Shown here: positions 1 through 10,926 of the stretch, piece by piece
Layout: the number at the start of each line of letters is the position of its first letter
How positions within the stretch are numbered: the first letter of the stretch is position 1
Assembly: GCF_018326005.1 (NCBI RefSeq)
Contig: NZ_AP021903.1
Span: 4,001,501-4,065,500, forward strand
Direction: 5' to 3'
DNA from: Pseudomonas sp. Seg1
Lineage (GTDB): Bacteria > Pseudomonadota > Gammaproteobacteria > Pseudomonadales > Pseudomonadaceae
Length of the DNA stretch: 64,000 nt
Made by a program: the position numbers and the translations under genes
The notes under the pieces: model-generated
The model's database searches: none
Seen by the model: the letters and a program-made list of their open reading frames with translations, nothing else
Told to the model about the DNA's origin: nothing

Positions 1-951
1 GGCGTCGATGACTTGCTTCACCTCAGCGATCATCGAGTCCAGGCGTGCCGGTTCCAGATGGCGGAAATCGAGGGTCATGCGCACCTCGCCGGGGATGACG
101 TTGCGCGAGCCGGGATAGGCTTGCAGGCAACCCACGGTGCCGCAGGCATGGGGTTGATGGCCGAGGGCGGCGCGGTTGACGGCGCCGACGATCACCGAGG
201 CGCCGACCAGCGCATCCTTACGCAGGTGCATCGGCGTCGGGCCAGCATGCGCCTCGACACCGCGCAGCTTCAGGTCGAACCACTTCTGCCCCAGCGCACC
301 GAGGACCACGCCGATGGTTTTCTGTTCGTCTTCGAGGATCGGGCCTTGTTCGATGTGTGCCTCGAAATAGGCGCCGACCTTGTGGCCGCTGACTTTGCGC
401 GGGCCGGCATAGCCGATGGCGTTGAGCGCTTCGCCGACGGTGACACCTTCGGCATCGACTTTGGCGAGGGTTTCTTCAAGGGTGAATTTCTCGGCGAACA
501 CGCCGGAGCCCATCATGCACGGAGCGAAGCGCGAACCTTCTTCGTTGGTCCAGACCACCACCTCCAGTGGCGCTTCGGTTTCCACGCCGAGGTCGTTGAG
601 GGTGCGCAGGACTTCGACGCCGGCGAGCACGCCGAAGCAACCGTCGAACTTGCCGCCGGTGGGTTGGGTGTCGATGTGGCTACCGGTCATCACCGGCGCC
701 AGGTTCGGATTGCGGCCCGGGCGGCGGGCGAAGATGTTGCCGACTTCATCGACCGTGACGCTGCATCCGGCGTCCTCGCACCATTGCACGAACAGGTCGC
801 GGGCCTGGCGATCGAGGTCAGTCAGGGCCAGGCGACAGACCCCGCCCTTGACCGTGGCGCCGAGTTTGGCCAGTTCCATAAGCGAGGCCCAGAGGCGGTC
901 GCGGTTGATGTGCTGATGGGTGGATTGCAGAACGTCTACGGCTGCGTTCAT
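1..951 (-). CDS. Zn-dependent amidohydrolase (N-carbamoyl-beta-alanine / N-carbamoyl amino acid hydrolase), C-terminus cut off
   Basis: M20-family amidase that probably removes the carbamoyl group from N-carbamoyl-beta-alanine, the last step of reductive uracil/thymine breakdown. The reverse-strand reading starts at ATG 951 and runs off the window after 317 codons, so about 100 C-terminal residues are missing. Visible family signatures are a TGSHIDTQPTGGKFDG metal-binding segment, an EEGSRF segment with the catalytic Glu, EAHIEQGP, and GVEAHAGPTPM. It lies downstream of and in the same direction as the NCS1 transporter, which points to a shared pyrimidine function. The family also includes allantoate and ureidoglycolate amidohydrolases; the neighbourhood favours the carbamoyl-beta-alanine assignment. 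Confidence 0.88.
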   Translation of the reverse strand, partial: MNAAVDVLQSTHQHINRDRLWASLMELAKLGATVKGGVCRLALTDLDRQARDLFVQWCEDAGCSVTVDEVGNIFARRPGRNPNLAPVMTGSHIDTQPTGGKFDGCFGVLAGVEVLRTLNDLGVETEAPLEVVVWTNEEGSRFAPCMMGSGVFAEKFTLEETLAKVDAEGVTVGEALNAIGYAGPRKVSGHKVGAYFEAHIEQGPILEDEQKTIGVVLGALGQKWFDLKLRGVEAHAGPTPMHLRKDALVGASVIVGAVNRAALGHQPHACGTVGCLQAYPGSRNVIPGEVRMTLDFRHLEPARLDSMIAEVKQVIDA

Positions 952-1007
952 GGGATCTCCTCAGGCTGCTTTTCTTAAGGATGTTGCTGTGGTGCTTGTG
1001 AGACAGC

Positions 1008-1100
1008 CATCGCTGGCAAGCCAGCTCTTACAGGGGAATGCGCTCCATATTTGAATTTGGAATGCGGTCCACTGTGGGAGCTGGCTTGCCAGCGATGAGG
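1008..1100. repeat. REPIN (two inverted REP palindromes)
   Basis: Two copies of the GAGCTGGCTTGCCAGCGAT-type REP face each other (about 1008-1034 and 1072-1100), between the amidohydrolase and transporter genes. The left copy has a degenerate tail (CTCTTACAGG instead of CTCCCACAGG). Confidence 0.85.
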
Positions 1101-1107
1101 CCCTCAA

Positions 1108-2592
1108 CTACACCGCTGATTTCACGACCGAAGGCTGCGCCCGCATCACGCACAACCCGTAATAAATCACCCCGCCCAGCGCCGAACCGGTAAACCAGCC
1201 GTAGCTGTAAAACCAGCTGAACGCATCGCTGCCCAGCGACAACAAGGTCAACACCACCGGCACGCCGAACGCGAGAAATCCAGCCCAGTTCCACGCCGGA
1301 TACACGTCGTCGCGATACAACCCGGCCAGGTCCAATTGCTGTTTCTTGATCAGGAAATAGTCCACCACCATGATCCCGGCGATCGGCCCGAGCAGGCTCG
1401 AATAGCCCAGCAGCCAGTTGGAATACACGGTCTCCAGGCTGACATCGGAAACGATCAGCCCAAGTTTTTTCAGCAACTCATGCCCCATCAGCAACAGCCC
1501 GACAAAACCGGTGAGCAACACCGCTTTGGTGCGATTGATGACCTTGGGCGCAATGTTCTGGAAGTCGTTGGTCGGCGAGACAATGTTGGCGGCGGTATTG
1601 GTCGACAGCGTGGCGATGATGATCAACGCCATCGCCACCGCAACCCACACCGGGCTCTGGATATGGCCGATCAGGCTGACCGGATCAGACACCGTGACAC
1701 CGACCAGTTTCACTGACGCTGCGGTCATGATCACGCCGAGGGAGGCGAACAGAAACATGGTCAGCGGCAAGCCGAATATCTGCCCGAGGATCTGGTCCTT
1801 CTGGCTCTTGGCGTAACGACTGAAGTCGGGAATGTTCAGCGACAACGTGGCCCAGAAGCCAACCATCGCCGTCAGCCCGGCAGCAAAGTAACTGACCACA
1901 CTCGCGCCTTCCGGACGTTTCGGCGGGATTGCCAGCAGCTCGGTCATCGACACATTGGGCATCGCCCACACCAGCAAGCCGATCCCGACCGCCACCAGTA
2001 GCGGCGCCGATAAGGTTTCCAGCCACTTGATCGACTCGGCACCGCGAATCACCACCCACAGGTTCAGCGCCCAGAAAATCATGAAGCCGATCACCTCCCC
2101 GGTCCCGCCGAGGGATTTCCAGCCGTCGAAAATCGAGCCGAGAAACAGGTGAATGGCCAAGCCGCCGAACATCGTCTGAATACCGAACCAGCCGCACGCT
2201 ACCAGCGCGCGAATCAGGCACGGCACGTTGGAACCGAGAATCCCGAACGAGGAGCGCAGCAACACCGGAAACGGGATGCCGTACTTGGTGCCGGGAAACG
2301 CGTTGAGCGTGAGCGGTATCAACACGATGATATTGGCGAACAGAATGGCCAACAGCGCTTCGCCAACAGTCAGGCCGAAGTACGCAGTGAGCACACCGCC
2401 GAGGGTATAGGTCGGCACGCAGATCGACATGCCGACCCACAGCGCGGTGATGTGCCATTTGTTCCAGGTTCGTTCGCGCACCTTGGTCGGTGCCATGTCG
2501 TGGTTGTAACGGGGACTGTCGAGGACGTCGCTGCCGGCTTCGAGTTCGAACAAGCCGTCGCGCTCGGTCACTTGCGATCTGTTCTGTTGCAT
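1108..2592 (-). CDS. NCS1 family nucleobase:cation symporter
   Basis: Inner-membrane importer of the nucleobase-cation-symport-1 family, likely bringing in uracil, thymine or a dihydropyrimidine/hydantoin for the catabolic enzymes next to it. The 494 residues contain about 12 hydrophobic segments starting near residue 50. The N-terminal RTWNKWHITALWVGMSI segment and the PTNDFQN motif in the second half are typical of the family. ATG 2592 has a GGAG ribosome site just upstream. It is divergent from the dihydropyrimidinase gene across a 624-bp intergenic region. Allantoin, hydantoin or cytosine are alternative substrates and cannot be told apart from sequence alone. Confidence 0.92.
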   Translation of the reverse strand: MQQNRSQVTERDGLFELEAGSDVLDSPRYNHDMAPTKVRERTWNKWHITALWVGMSICVPTYTLGGVLTAYFGLTVGEALLAILFANIIVLIPLTLNAFPGTKYGIPFPVLLRSSFGILGSNVPCLIRALVACGWFGIQTMFGGLAIHLFLGSIFDGWKSLGGTGEVIGFMIFWALNLWVVIRGAESIKWLETLSAPLLVAVGIGLLVWAMPNVSMTELLAIPPKRPEGASVVSYFAAGLTAMVGFWATLSLNIPDFSRYAKSQKDQILGQIFGLPLTMFLFASLGVIMTAASVKLVGVTVSDPVSLIGHIQSPVWVAVAMALIIIATLSTNTAANIVSPTNDFQNIAPKVINRTKAVLLTGFVGLLLMGHELLKKLGLIVSDVSLETVYSNWLLGYSSLLGPIAGIMVVDYFLIKKQQLDLAGLYRDDVYPAWNWAGFLAFGVPVVLTLLSLGSDAFSWFYSYGWFTGSALGGVIYYGLCVMRAQPSVVKSAV

Positions 2593-4656
<2,064 letters not shown>

Positions 4657-4671
4657 AAGCGGCCTTCGGCC

Positions 4672-4750
4672 TATCGCTGGCAAGCCAGCTCCCACAATGT
4701 TTTTGTGAACGCCATAGAAGCCTGTGGGAGCTGGCTTGCCAGCGATGAGG
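4672..4750. repeat. REPIN between hydA and preT
   Basis: Inverted REP copies at about 4672-4696 and 4721-4750 around a short loop. The right-hand copy lies in an open frame with preT, so a naive translation extends the protein upstream through the repeat; I do not regard that extension as real. Confidence 0.85.
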
Positions 4751-4822
4751 CCATCCCGAACGACGCAAAACCCACTGCCCATCAGAGGCAGAAAACCTCA
4801 AATAACCGTGAGGCACAAAACC

Positions 4823-6190
4823 GTGATCGAGACCCTGAACCATCTCCCGCACCCGCACGAAGGCGCGGCCGCCCTCGCCAGCCATTTCAGCGATCTGGCG
4901 CCGCCGCTCAACGATCGCCAGGCGCATCTGGAGGCCTCACGCTGCCTGTATTGCTACGACGCGCCGTGCGTCAATGCGTGCCCGAGCGAGATCGACATTC
5001 CGTCGTTCATCCGCAATATCCATCAGGACAACGTGCCCGGTGCCGCGCAGAAAATCCTTTCGGCGAACATCCTTGGCGGCAGTTGCGCACGGGTCTGCCC
5101 GACCGAAATCCTCTGCCAGCAGGCCTGCGTGCGCAACAACGCCCACGAATGCGCGCCGGTATTGATCGGCCTGCTGCAACGTTACGCCGTGGACAACGCG
5201 CATTTCACCGAGCACCCATTCCAGCGTGCCGCCAGCACCGGTAAGCGCATCGCCGTGGTCGGTGCCGGGCCGGCGGGTCTCTCCTGCGCGCATCGCAGCG
5301 CCATGCACGGGCATGACGTGGTGATTTTCGAAGCGCGTGAGAAGGCTGGCGGCCTCAACGAATACGGGATCGCCAAGTACAAACTGGTCGATGACTACGC
5401 GCAGAAAGAGCTGGATTTCCTCCTGCAGATTGGCGGCATCGAGATCCGTCACGGGCAGAAACTCGGCGACAACCTGACCCTCAGCGAGCTGCATCACCAG
5501 TTCGACGCGGTGTTCCTCGGCCTCGGCCTTAACGCCAGCAAACAGCTCGGCCTGGCCCACGAGGACGCTCCCGGCCTGCTCGCCGCCACCGATTACATCC
5601 GCGAACTGCGCCAGGCTGATGACCTCACGCAACTGCCGCTGGCCGAGCGCTGCATCGTCCTCGGCGCGGGCAACACCGCCATCGACATGGCCGTGCAAAT
5701 GGCCCGCCTCGGTGCTCGCGATGTCAATCTGGTGTATCGCCGTGGCGCCGCCGACATGGGCGCGACCGGCCACGAACAGGACATCGCCAAGGCCAATCAG
5801 GTGCGCCTGCTGACCTGGGCGCAACCGGAAGAAGTGCTGCTCGACGAGCAGGGCCACGTGCGTGGCATGCGTTTCGCCCGCACCGATCTGGTCGACGGCC
5901 GTCTGCAAACCACCGGAGAAACCTTCGAGCTGGCCGCCGACGCAATCTTCAAGGCTATCGGCCAGGCCTTCGACGGCAGCGCCCTCGCCGACCCGCTGGC
6001 CCGCGAACTCCAGCGTCAGGGCGAGCGTATCCAGGTCGATGAAAACCTGCGCACCAGCATCCCCGGTGTGTATGCCGGTGGCGACTGCACCAGCCTCGAT
6101 CAGGACCTCACCGTACAAGCGGTGCAACACGGCAAACGTGCCGCCGAAGCGATCAACGCTCAACTGATGCTCAACGTGGAGGCTGCGTAA
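4823..6190 (+). CDS. preT: NAD-dependent dihydropyrimidine dehydrogenase subunit PreT
   Basis: Flavoprotein/iron-sulfur subunit that passes electrons between NAD(H) and PreA for reduction of uracil and thymine. N-terminal cysteine clusters for [4Fe-4S] centres are clear (CLYCYDAPCVNACP and CARVCPTEILCQQAC). They are followed by an FAD dinucleotide-binding loop (VVGAGPAGLSCA), a second NAD(P)-binding loop (LGAGNTAIDMA), and a C-terminal GGDC FAD segment. I chose GTG 4823 (455 residues, VIETLNHLPHP) because the frame farther upstream is REPIN-derived; GTG 4808 is the alternative. It directly abuts preA. Confidence 0.94.
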   Translation: MIETLNHLPHPHEGAAALASHFSDLAPPLNDRQAHLEASRCLYCYDAPCVNACPSEIDIPSFIRNIHQDNVPGAAQKILSANILGGSCARVCPTEILCQQACVRNNAHECAPVLIGLLQRYAVDNAHFTEHPFQRAASTGKRIAVVGAGPAGLSCAHRSAMHGHDVVIFEAREKAGGLNEYGIAKYKLVDDYAQKELDFLLQIGGIEIRHGQKLGDNLTLSELHHQFDAVFLGLGLNASKQLGLAHEDAPGLLAATDYIRELRQADDLTQLPLAERCIVLGAGNTAIDMAVQMARLGARDVNLVYRRGAADMGATGHEQDIAKANQVRLLTWAQPEEVLLDEQGHVRGMRFARTDLVDGRLQTTGETFELAADAIFKAIGQAFDGSALADPLARELQRQGERIQVDENLRTSIPGVYAGGDCTSLDQDLTVQAVQHGKRAAEAINAQLMLNVEAA

Positions 6191-7465
6191 ATGGCCGATC
6201 TCTCGATAGTCTTCGCCGGCATCAAAGCCCCTAATCCGTTCTGGCTGGCGTCCGCTCCGCCGACCGACAAGGCCTACAACGTGGTCCGCGCCTTCGAGGC
6301 TGGCTGGGGTGGTGTGGTCTGGAAAACCCTCGGTGAGGACCCGGCAGCGGTCAACGTCTCGTCGCGTTACTCGGCGCATTACGGCAACAACCGCGAAGTG
6401 CTGGGCATCAACAACATCGAGCTGATCACCGACCGCTCGCTGGAGATCAACCTGCGCGAGATCACCCAGGTCAAGAAAGACTGGCCGGACCGCGCGCTGA
6501 TCGTCTCGCTGATGGTGCCGTGCGTCGAGGAGTCGTGGAAACACATCCTGCCACTGGTGGAAGCCACAGGTGCCGACGGCATCGAACTGAATTTCGGCTG
6601 CCCCCACGGCATGCCCGAGCGTGGCATGGGCGCGGCGGTCGGCCAGGTGCCGGAGTACGTCGAGCAGGTCACGCGTTGGTGCAAGACTTACTGCTCGCTG
6701 CCGGTGATTGTCAAACTGACGCCGAACATCACCGACATCCGCGTCGCCGCCCGTGCTGCGCATCGTGGTGGCGCCGATGCGGTGTCGCTGATCAATACGA
6801 TCAACTCGATCACCAGCGTCGACCTCGAACACATGGTCGCCCTGCCCACCGTCGGCAGCAAGAGCACCCACGGCGGCTATTGCGGTTCGGCGGTCAAACC
6901 GATTGCGTTGAACATGGTCGCCGAGATTGCCCGTGACCCACAGACCCAGGGTTTGCCGATCTGCGGGATTGGCGGCATCGGCAGTTGGCGCGATGCGGCG
7001 GAATTCATGGCGCTGGGCAGCGGCGCGGTACAGGTATGCACGGCGGCGATGCTGCATGGGTTTCGGATTGTCGAGGAGATGAAGGACGGCTTGTCACGGT
7101 GGATGGACAGTCAGGGCTACGCCAACATCGTCGAGTTTTCCGGGCGCGCGGTGGGCAATACCACCGACTGGAAGTATCTCGATATCAACTATCAGGTGAT
7201 TGCGAAGATTGACCAGGAGGCGTGCATTGGTTGCGGGCGCTGCCACATTGCTTGCGAGGACACTTCACACCAGGCGATCGGCAGTTTGCGGCAGGCGGAC
7301 GGGACGCATAAATATGAAGTGATCGATGAGGAGTGCGTGGGCTGCAATCTGTGCCAGATCACCTGCCCGGTGCAGGACTGTATCGAGATGGTGCCGATGG
7401 AAACGGGCAAGCCGTTTCTCGACTGGAATCATGATCCGAGGAATCCGTATCACGTTGCTGTCTGA
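6191..7465 (+). CDS. preA: NAD-dependent dihydropyrimidine dehydrogenase subunit PreA
   Basis: FMN-binding catalytic subunit that reduces uracil/thymine to the 5,6-dihydro forms with PreT. The TIM-barrel portion shows NFGCPHGMPERGMG, KLTPNITDI and GIGGIGSW. The C-terminal ferredoxin domain has two clusters (CIGCGRCHIAC and CVGCNLCQITCPVQDC). The 424-residue length fits. ATG 6191 follows the preT stop codon with no gap, indicating coupled translation. The residue aligned with the catalytic cysteine of mammalian dihydropyrimidine dehydrogenase (in GLACGQ) is Val150 here (GAAVGQ). Confidence 0.95.
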   Translation: MADLSIVFAGIKAPNPFWLASAPPTDKAYNVVRAFEAGWGGVVWKTLGEDPAAVNVSSRYSAHYGNNREVLGINNIELITDRSLEINLREITQVKKDWPDRALIVSLMVPCVEESWKHILPLVEATGADGIELNFGCPHGMPERGMGAAVGQVPEYVEQVTRWCKTYCSLPVIVKLTPNITDIRVAARAAHRGGADAVSLINTINSITSVDLEHMVALPTVGSKSTHGGYCGSAVKPIALNMVAEIARDPQTQGLPICGIGGIGSWRDAAEFMALGSGAVQVCTAAMLHGFRIVEEMKDGLSRWMDSQGYANIVEFSGRAVGNTTDWKYLDINYQVIAKIDQEACIGCGRCHIACEDTSHQAIGSLRQADGTHKYEVIDEECVGCNLCQITCPVQDCIEMVPMETGKPFLDWNHDPRNPYHVAV

Positions 7466-7486
7466 ATCTGGGGCTGATCCTGAAAG

Positions 7487-7663
7487 CCCCTCACCCTAAC
7501 CCTCTCCCACAGGGAGAGGGGACTGATTGGGGGATGCTGGCAAACTCCGCCGACCTGAAAGTGTTGTTGTGAATCCATAATCGACCCGGTCTTTCAGGTC
7601 GGTGTAACTCGCAGGACACCTCGGTCGGCCCCCTCTCCCTCTGGGAGAGGGCTGGGGTGAGGG
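7487..7663. repeat. Pair of CCCTCTCCC/GGGAGAGGG palindromic repeats
   Basis: Two GC-rich palindromes (7487-7521 and 7629-7663) with the mirrored ends CCCCTCACCC and GGGGTGAGGG lie between the convergent preA and TetR genes. Each is itself a hairpin and the two face each other, so the whole forms a REPIN-like structure. It is of a different class from the GAGCTGGC repeats. It may act as a bidirectional transcription end, but has no clear U-run. Confidence 0.7.
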
Positions 7664-7683
7664 TTTGCTTTTGATCCTGCACT

Positions 7684-8304
7684 TCAGGGCTCCAGCCCGA
7701 TCCCGCGCAGGATCACGCTGGTCACCGTCTGCACCGCCCGCTCGAACTGCATGTCCGATAGCGGCTGGTGATCATTGAGTATGTTCACCTGATGATCGAA
7801 GTCGGCGTAATGCTGGGTCGAAGCCCAGATCATGTACAGCAGGCTCGACGGTTCCACCGGCAGAATCCGCTTGTCTTCTACCCACTGGCGGATCTTCGCT
7901 TCCTTCATTTTCGCCCAGTCATATAGGCTGACATCCAGCGCCTCGCCCAACGTCGGCGCACCGTGGATGATTTCGTTGGCCCAGACTTTCGAACCGTATG
8001 GCCGACTGCGTGAGTGGTTCATCTTGGCGCGGATGTAGCTGCTGAGCACCACACGCGGGTCGTCGAACATCTCGAAGCACAACGCATCCTGTTTCCACAC
8101 TTCCAGCAGGTCGAACAGCACGGCGCTGTACAGTTCGCTTTTGGTTGAAAAGTAGTAATGCAGGTTGGAACGCGGCAGCTGCACCTCAGCAGCGATGTCG
8201 GCCATGGCGGTGCTGCCGAAGCCTTTTTCGGCGAAGACTTTTTCCGCCGCCAGGAGGATTTTTTCGACGTTACTGCGGCGGATCTCGATCTTGTGATTGC
8301 CCAT
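7684..8304 (-). CDS. TetR/AcrR regulator, RutR-like, of the pyrimidine cluster
   Basis: DNA-binding repressor of 206 residues. The N-terminal TetR helix-turn-helix is clear (TAMADIAAEVQLPRSNLHYYF, about residues 32-52). The C-terminal half resembles the RutR/YcdC ligand domain (KVWANEIIHGAP, YMIWASTQHYADF). RutR in E. coli senses uracil/thymine, so this protein probably controls the adjacent pydrimidine-degradation genes. It is convergent with preA and divergent from copC. The start at ATG 8304 is preceded by a GGGAGCC-like ribosome site. Confidence 0.88.
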   Translation of the reverse strand: MGNHKIEIRRSNVEKILLAAEKVFAEKGFGSTAMADIAAEVQLPRSNLHYYFSTKSELYSAVLFDLLEVWKQDALCFEMFDDPRVVLSSYIRAKMNHSRSRPYGSKVWANEIIHGAPTLGEALDVSLYDWAKMKEAKIRQWVEDKRILPVEPSSLLYMIWASTQHYADFDHQVNILNDHQPLSDMQFERAVQTVTSVILRGIGLEP

Positions 8305-8444
8305 AAGGGCTCCCTGACAACAGCGTTGCCCAAGACTAGCATCCGCTCTGGTGCGCGGGCGACCGCTGAAAACAAAACTTCGTACAGACGTGGCCGGATG
8401 GCTAAACTGACGGCTTCTTCGATCCTGCCTCAGAGGTACCCGCG

Positions 8445-8807
8445 ATGCTGTTCAAGAACATCCTGACCACCACTGCCCTGCTCGCCTCGCTGTTCGCCGC
8501 CTCGTCGGTATTCGCCCACGCCCACCTGAAAAGCCAGACCCCGGCCGCCGACAGCACCGTCGCCGCCCCGGCTGATCTGCGCCTGACTTTTTCCGAAGGC
8601 GTTGAGGCCAGCTTCACCAAAGTCACGGTGACCAAGGACGGTGCCCCCGTCGCGGTCAAAGCACTGACCACCGAAGGCGACAAGAAAACCCTGATCGTCA
8701 CCCCGGCCGCACCGCTGACGGCGGGTGAGTACAAAGTCGAATGGCACGCCGTGTCGGTCGACACACACAAAAGCGAAGGCGCCTATCAGTTCAAGGTTGG
8801 CCAGTAA
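8445..8807 (+). CDS. copC: Periplasmic copper-binding protein CopC
   Basis: Small periplasmic copper carrier of 120 residues. A signal peptide (residues 1 to about 24, ending SSVFA) is followed directly by the mature N-terminal His (HAHLKSQTPA) that forms part of the copper site. A second ligand region, VDTHKSEG, lies near the C-terminus. AGAGG precedes ATG 8445. copD follows after 3 bp, so the two form a copCD operon for copper uptake or supply. No copA/copB is adjacent. Confidence 0.93.
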   Translation: MLFKNILTTTALLASLFAASSVFAHAHLKSQTPAADSTVAAPADLRLTFSEGVEASFTKVTVTKDGAPVAVKALTTEGDKKTLIVTPAAPLTAGEYKVEWHAVSVDTHKSEGAYQFKVGQ

Positions 8808-8810
8808 TTC

Positions 8811-9668
8811 ATGAGTGAAGCGCTGGTGCTGTGTCGCTTTGTGCATTTCACCGTGGTGTTGATGCTGTTCGGGGCCTGGCTGTTCAGGCCCTTGTTGCTC
8901 AAGGGTGAAGCGCTGGTGGTGGATCGGCACCAGGCGCGGCTGGCGCGTTGGCTGGCGGCGATTGCGCTGGTCAGCGGCGTGATCTGGGCGCTGCTGATCA
9001 CGGCGAGCATGGCCGGTTCAACAGCGGCCGCGTTCGATCCCGACACGCTTGCGCTGGTGTTGGGCAAGACCTTTTTTGGTCAGGTGTGGCGTTGGCATTT
9101 GCTGATCAACGCTGTGCTGCTGGCATTGCTGTTCACGCCGTGGCGCTCAAGCATGCCGCTGCGGCTGGGCTTGAGCGGCTTACTGTTGGCGACTCTAGCC
9201 CCGGTCGGGCACGGCGCAATGCTGGATGGCTTGAGCGGGCAACTGCTGATTCTCAACCAGATCATTCATCTGACCTGCGTGGCAGCGTGGCTTGGCGGAT
9301 TGTTGGTGCTGGTGCTGATCCTGCGCCAGCCGAGTGAGCCGCTGAAGCAGATTCTGCAGCGTTTCAGCGGTGTCGGTTATGCGCTGGTGGCGGGGCTGCT
9401 GATCAGCGGATTGATCAACGTGCGCGTGCTGACCGGTCAGTGGTGGCCGACGCCGCTGTTCACAGGCTTCGCGCTGATTCTGCTGATCAAGGCAATGATC
9501 GTGCTGGGGATGTTGGGGTTGGCGCTGTTCAATCGCTTGCGCATTGCTGATTGCGAACAGCGAATGGACGCACTCGAGCGCAGCGTGATGCTGGAATGGT
9601 TGCTCGGCATCGGCGCAGTCGCCGCCGTCTCACTGCTCGGCACCCTGCCCCCAATGATCTCAACCTGA
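8811..9668 (+). CDS. copD: Copper homeostasis membrane protein CopD
   Basis: Integral inner-membrane protein of 285 residues with about eight hydrophobic segments, believed to work with CopC in moving copper across the inner membrane. Family features include histidines within membrane segments (ALCRFVHFTV near the N-terminus, QIIHLTCVAAWLGG in the middle). It starts 3 bp after copC, so translation is probably coupled. It ends just before a REPIN. Confidence 0.92.
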   Translation: MSEALVLCRFVHFTVVLMLFGAWLFRPLLLKGEALVVDRHQARLARWLAAIALVSGVIWALLITASMAGSTAAAFDPDTLALVLGKTFFGQVWRWHLLINAVLLALLFTPWRSSMPLRLGLSGLLLATLAPVGHGAMLDGLSGQLLILNQIIHLTCVAAWLGGLLVLVLILRQPSEPLKQILQRFSGVGYALVAGLLISGLINVRVLTGQWWPTPLFTGFALILLIKAMIVLGMLGLALFNRLRIADCEQRMDALERSVMLEWLLGIGAVAAVSLLGTLPPMIST

Positions 9669-9679
9669 ACGCACTTCCC

Positions 9680-9772
9680 CTGTGGGAGCTGGCTTGCCAG
9701 CGATGACGGTGTGTCAGGAACAGATATTTCGGATGTGCCGACATCATCGCTGGCAAGCCAGCTCCCACAGGG
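9680..9772. repeat. REPIN between copD and the efflux adaptor gene
   Basis: Two inverted copies of TGTGGGAGCTGGCTTGCCAG... at 9680-9707 and about 9745-9772 separated by roughly 40 bp, located between the convergent genes copD and emrA-like. Confidence 0.88.
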
Positions 9773-9783
9773 TTATGAGTTGA

Positions 9784-10926
9784 TCAGTGCGGCTGGGTAT
9801 CGCCCGCAGCGGTGTCGATACTCACCACCACCGACATCCCCGGCCGCAACCGTTCCTCTTCCTGTTGCCCCTCATCAATGGTGATGCGCACCGGCACGCG
9901 CTGGGCGATCTTGACGAAGTTGCCGGTGGCGTTGTCAGCCTGCAGCAAGGCAAATTCAGAACCGGTGCCCGGCGAAATATGCTGCACATGCCCGGTGAAT
10001 TTCTTGTGGTTCAACGCATCGACGGTGAACCGTACCGGTTGCCCGACCCGCACATTGTCCATCTGCGTTTCCTTCATGTTGGCGATCACCCACTTCTGGT
10101 TCGGCACCAACGCCATCAACTGCGCACCGGAGTTGACGTAGGCACCGAGGCGCACGCCGATCTGCCCGAGCTGGCCGTCGCGCGGGGCGACGATGCGCGT
10201 GTTCGACAAGTCGATGCGCGCCAGTTGCACCGCCGCTTCCGCACTGGCCACCGCCGCCTCTTGCGAGCCGCGATTGACGATCACCGTTTGCAGATCCTGA
10301 CGGGCTATTTCCAGATTGGCCTTGGCCTGCGCCACCGCCGCAATGCCCTGTGCATTTGCCGCGAGGGCCACGTCCATCTCGCGCTTGGACACCGAGCCGT
10401 CACTCACCAGCTCCCTGTTGCGGCGCAAATCCGCTTCGCTCTTGCGTAACTGCGCTTCGCTGTCAGCAACCACCGCCTGACGCAGCTTGATCGTCGCTTC
10501 GGCACTGTTGCGTTGCTGCACGACGTTAGCCAATGCGGCTTTCTGCACGGCCAGTTGTGCCAGCGACTGGTCGAGGCGTTGCTGGTAGATGCGGTCGTCC
10601 AGACGCACCAGCAAATCGCCGGCCTTCACATATTGGAAATCCTGCACCGGCACTTCATAGACATAACCGGCGAGCTGCGGGCCGATGATCGTCACCTGCC
10701 CGCGAATCAGCGCGTTTTCGGTGGTCTCGACAGCGCTGCTGAACGGTGGCAATTGCCAGGCATACAGCACGATCAACACGCCGACGATGGCAATCGCGGC
10801 AAAGCCCAGCGAAGAGATGATCCGCACCCGCAACGAGCGCGGCTCGGTGTTCGGCGATGACGGCGGCGCCACACCTTCAGGCGTGGCGGCAATGGCATTG
10901 GTGGTTGTGGTGGTCGGTTCGGTCAT
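9784..10926 (-). CDS. HlyD/EmrA-family membrane fusion protein (efflux adaptor)
   Basis: Periplasmic adaptor of 380 residues for the MFS pump encoded just upstream. One membrane anchor near residues 40-62 is followed by a lipoyl/barrel-sandwich half (VTIIGPQLAGYVYEVPV), a long alpha-helical hairpin (about residues 110-210), then the second half-motif (RIVAPRDGQLGQIGVRLGAYV). The start at 10926 gives an ATGA overlap with the pump gene; a longer frame begins inside that gene and is unlikely. No outer-membrane factor gene is adjacent. Confidence 0.92.
   Translation of the reverse strand: MTEPTTTTTNAIAATPEGVAPPSSPNTEPRSLRVRIISSLGFAAIAIVGVLIVLYAWQLPPFSSAVETTENALIRGQVTIIGPQLAGYVYEVPVQDFQYVKAGDLLVRLDDRIYQQRLDQSLAQLAVQKAALANVVQQRNSAEATIKLRQAVVADSEAQLRKSEADLRRNRELVSDGSVSKREMDVALAANAQGIAAVAQAKANLEIARQDLQTVIVNRGSQEAAVASAEAAVQLARIDLSNTRIVAPRDGQLGQIGVRLGAYVNSGAQLMALVPNQKWVIANMKETQMDNVRVGQPVRFTVDALNHKKFTGHVQHISPGTGSEFALLQADNATGNFVKIAQRVPVRITIDEGQQEEERLRPGMSVVVSIDTAAGDTQPH

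Noticed and set aside
4937..7057. 706-codon open frame antisense to preT and preA
   Set aside because: Same kind of shadow: it covers two clear catabolic genes and encodes a low-complexity Asp/His/Gly/Arg-rich product.
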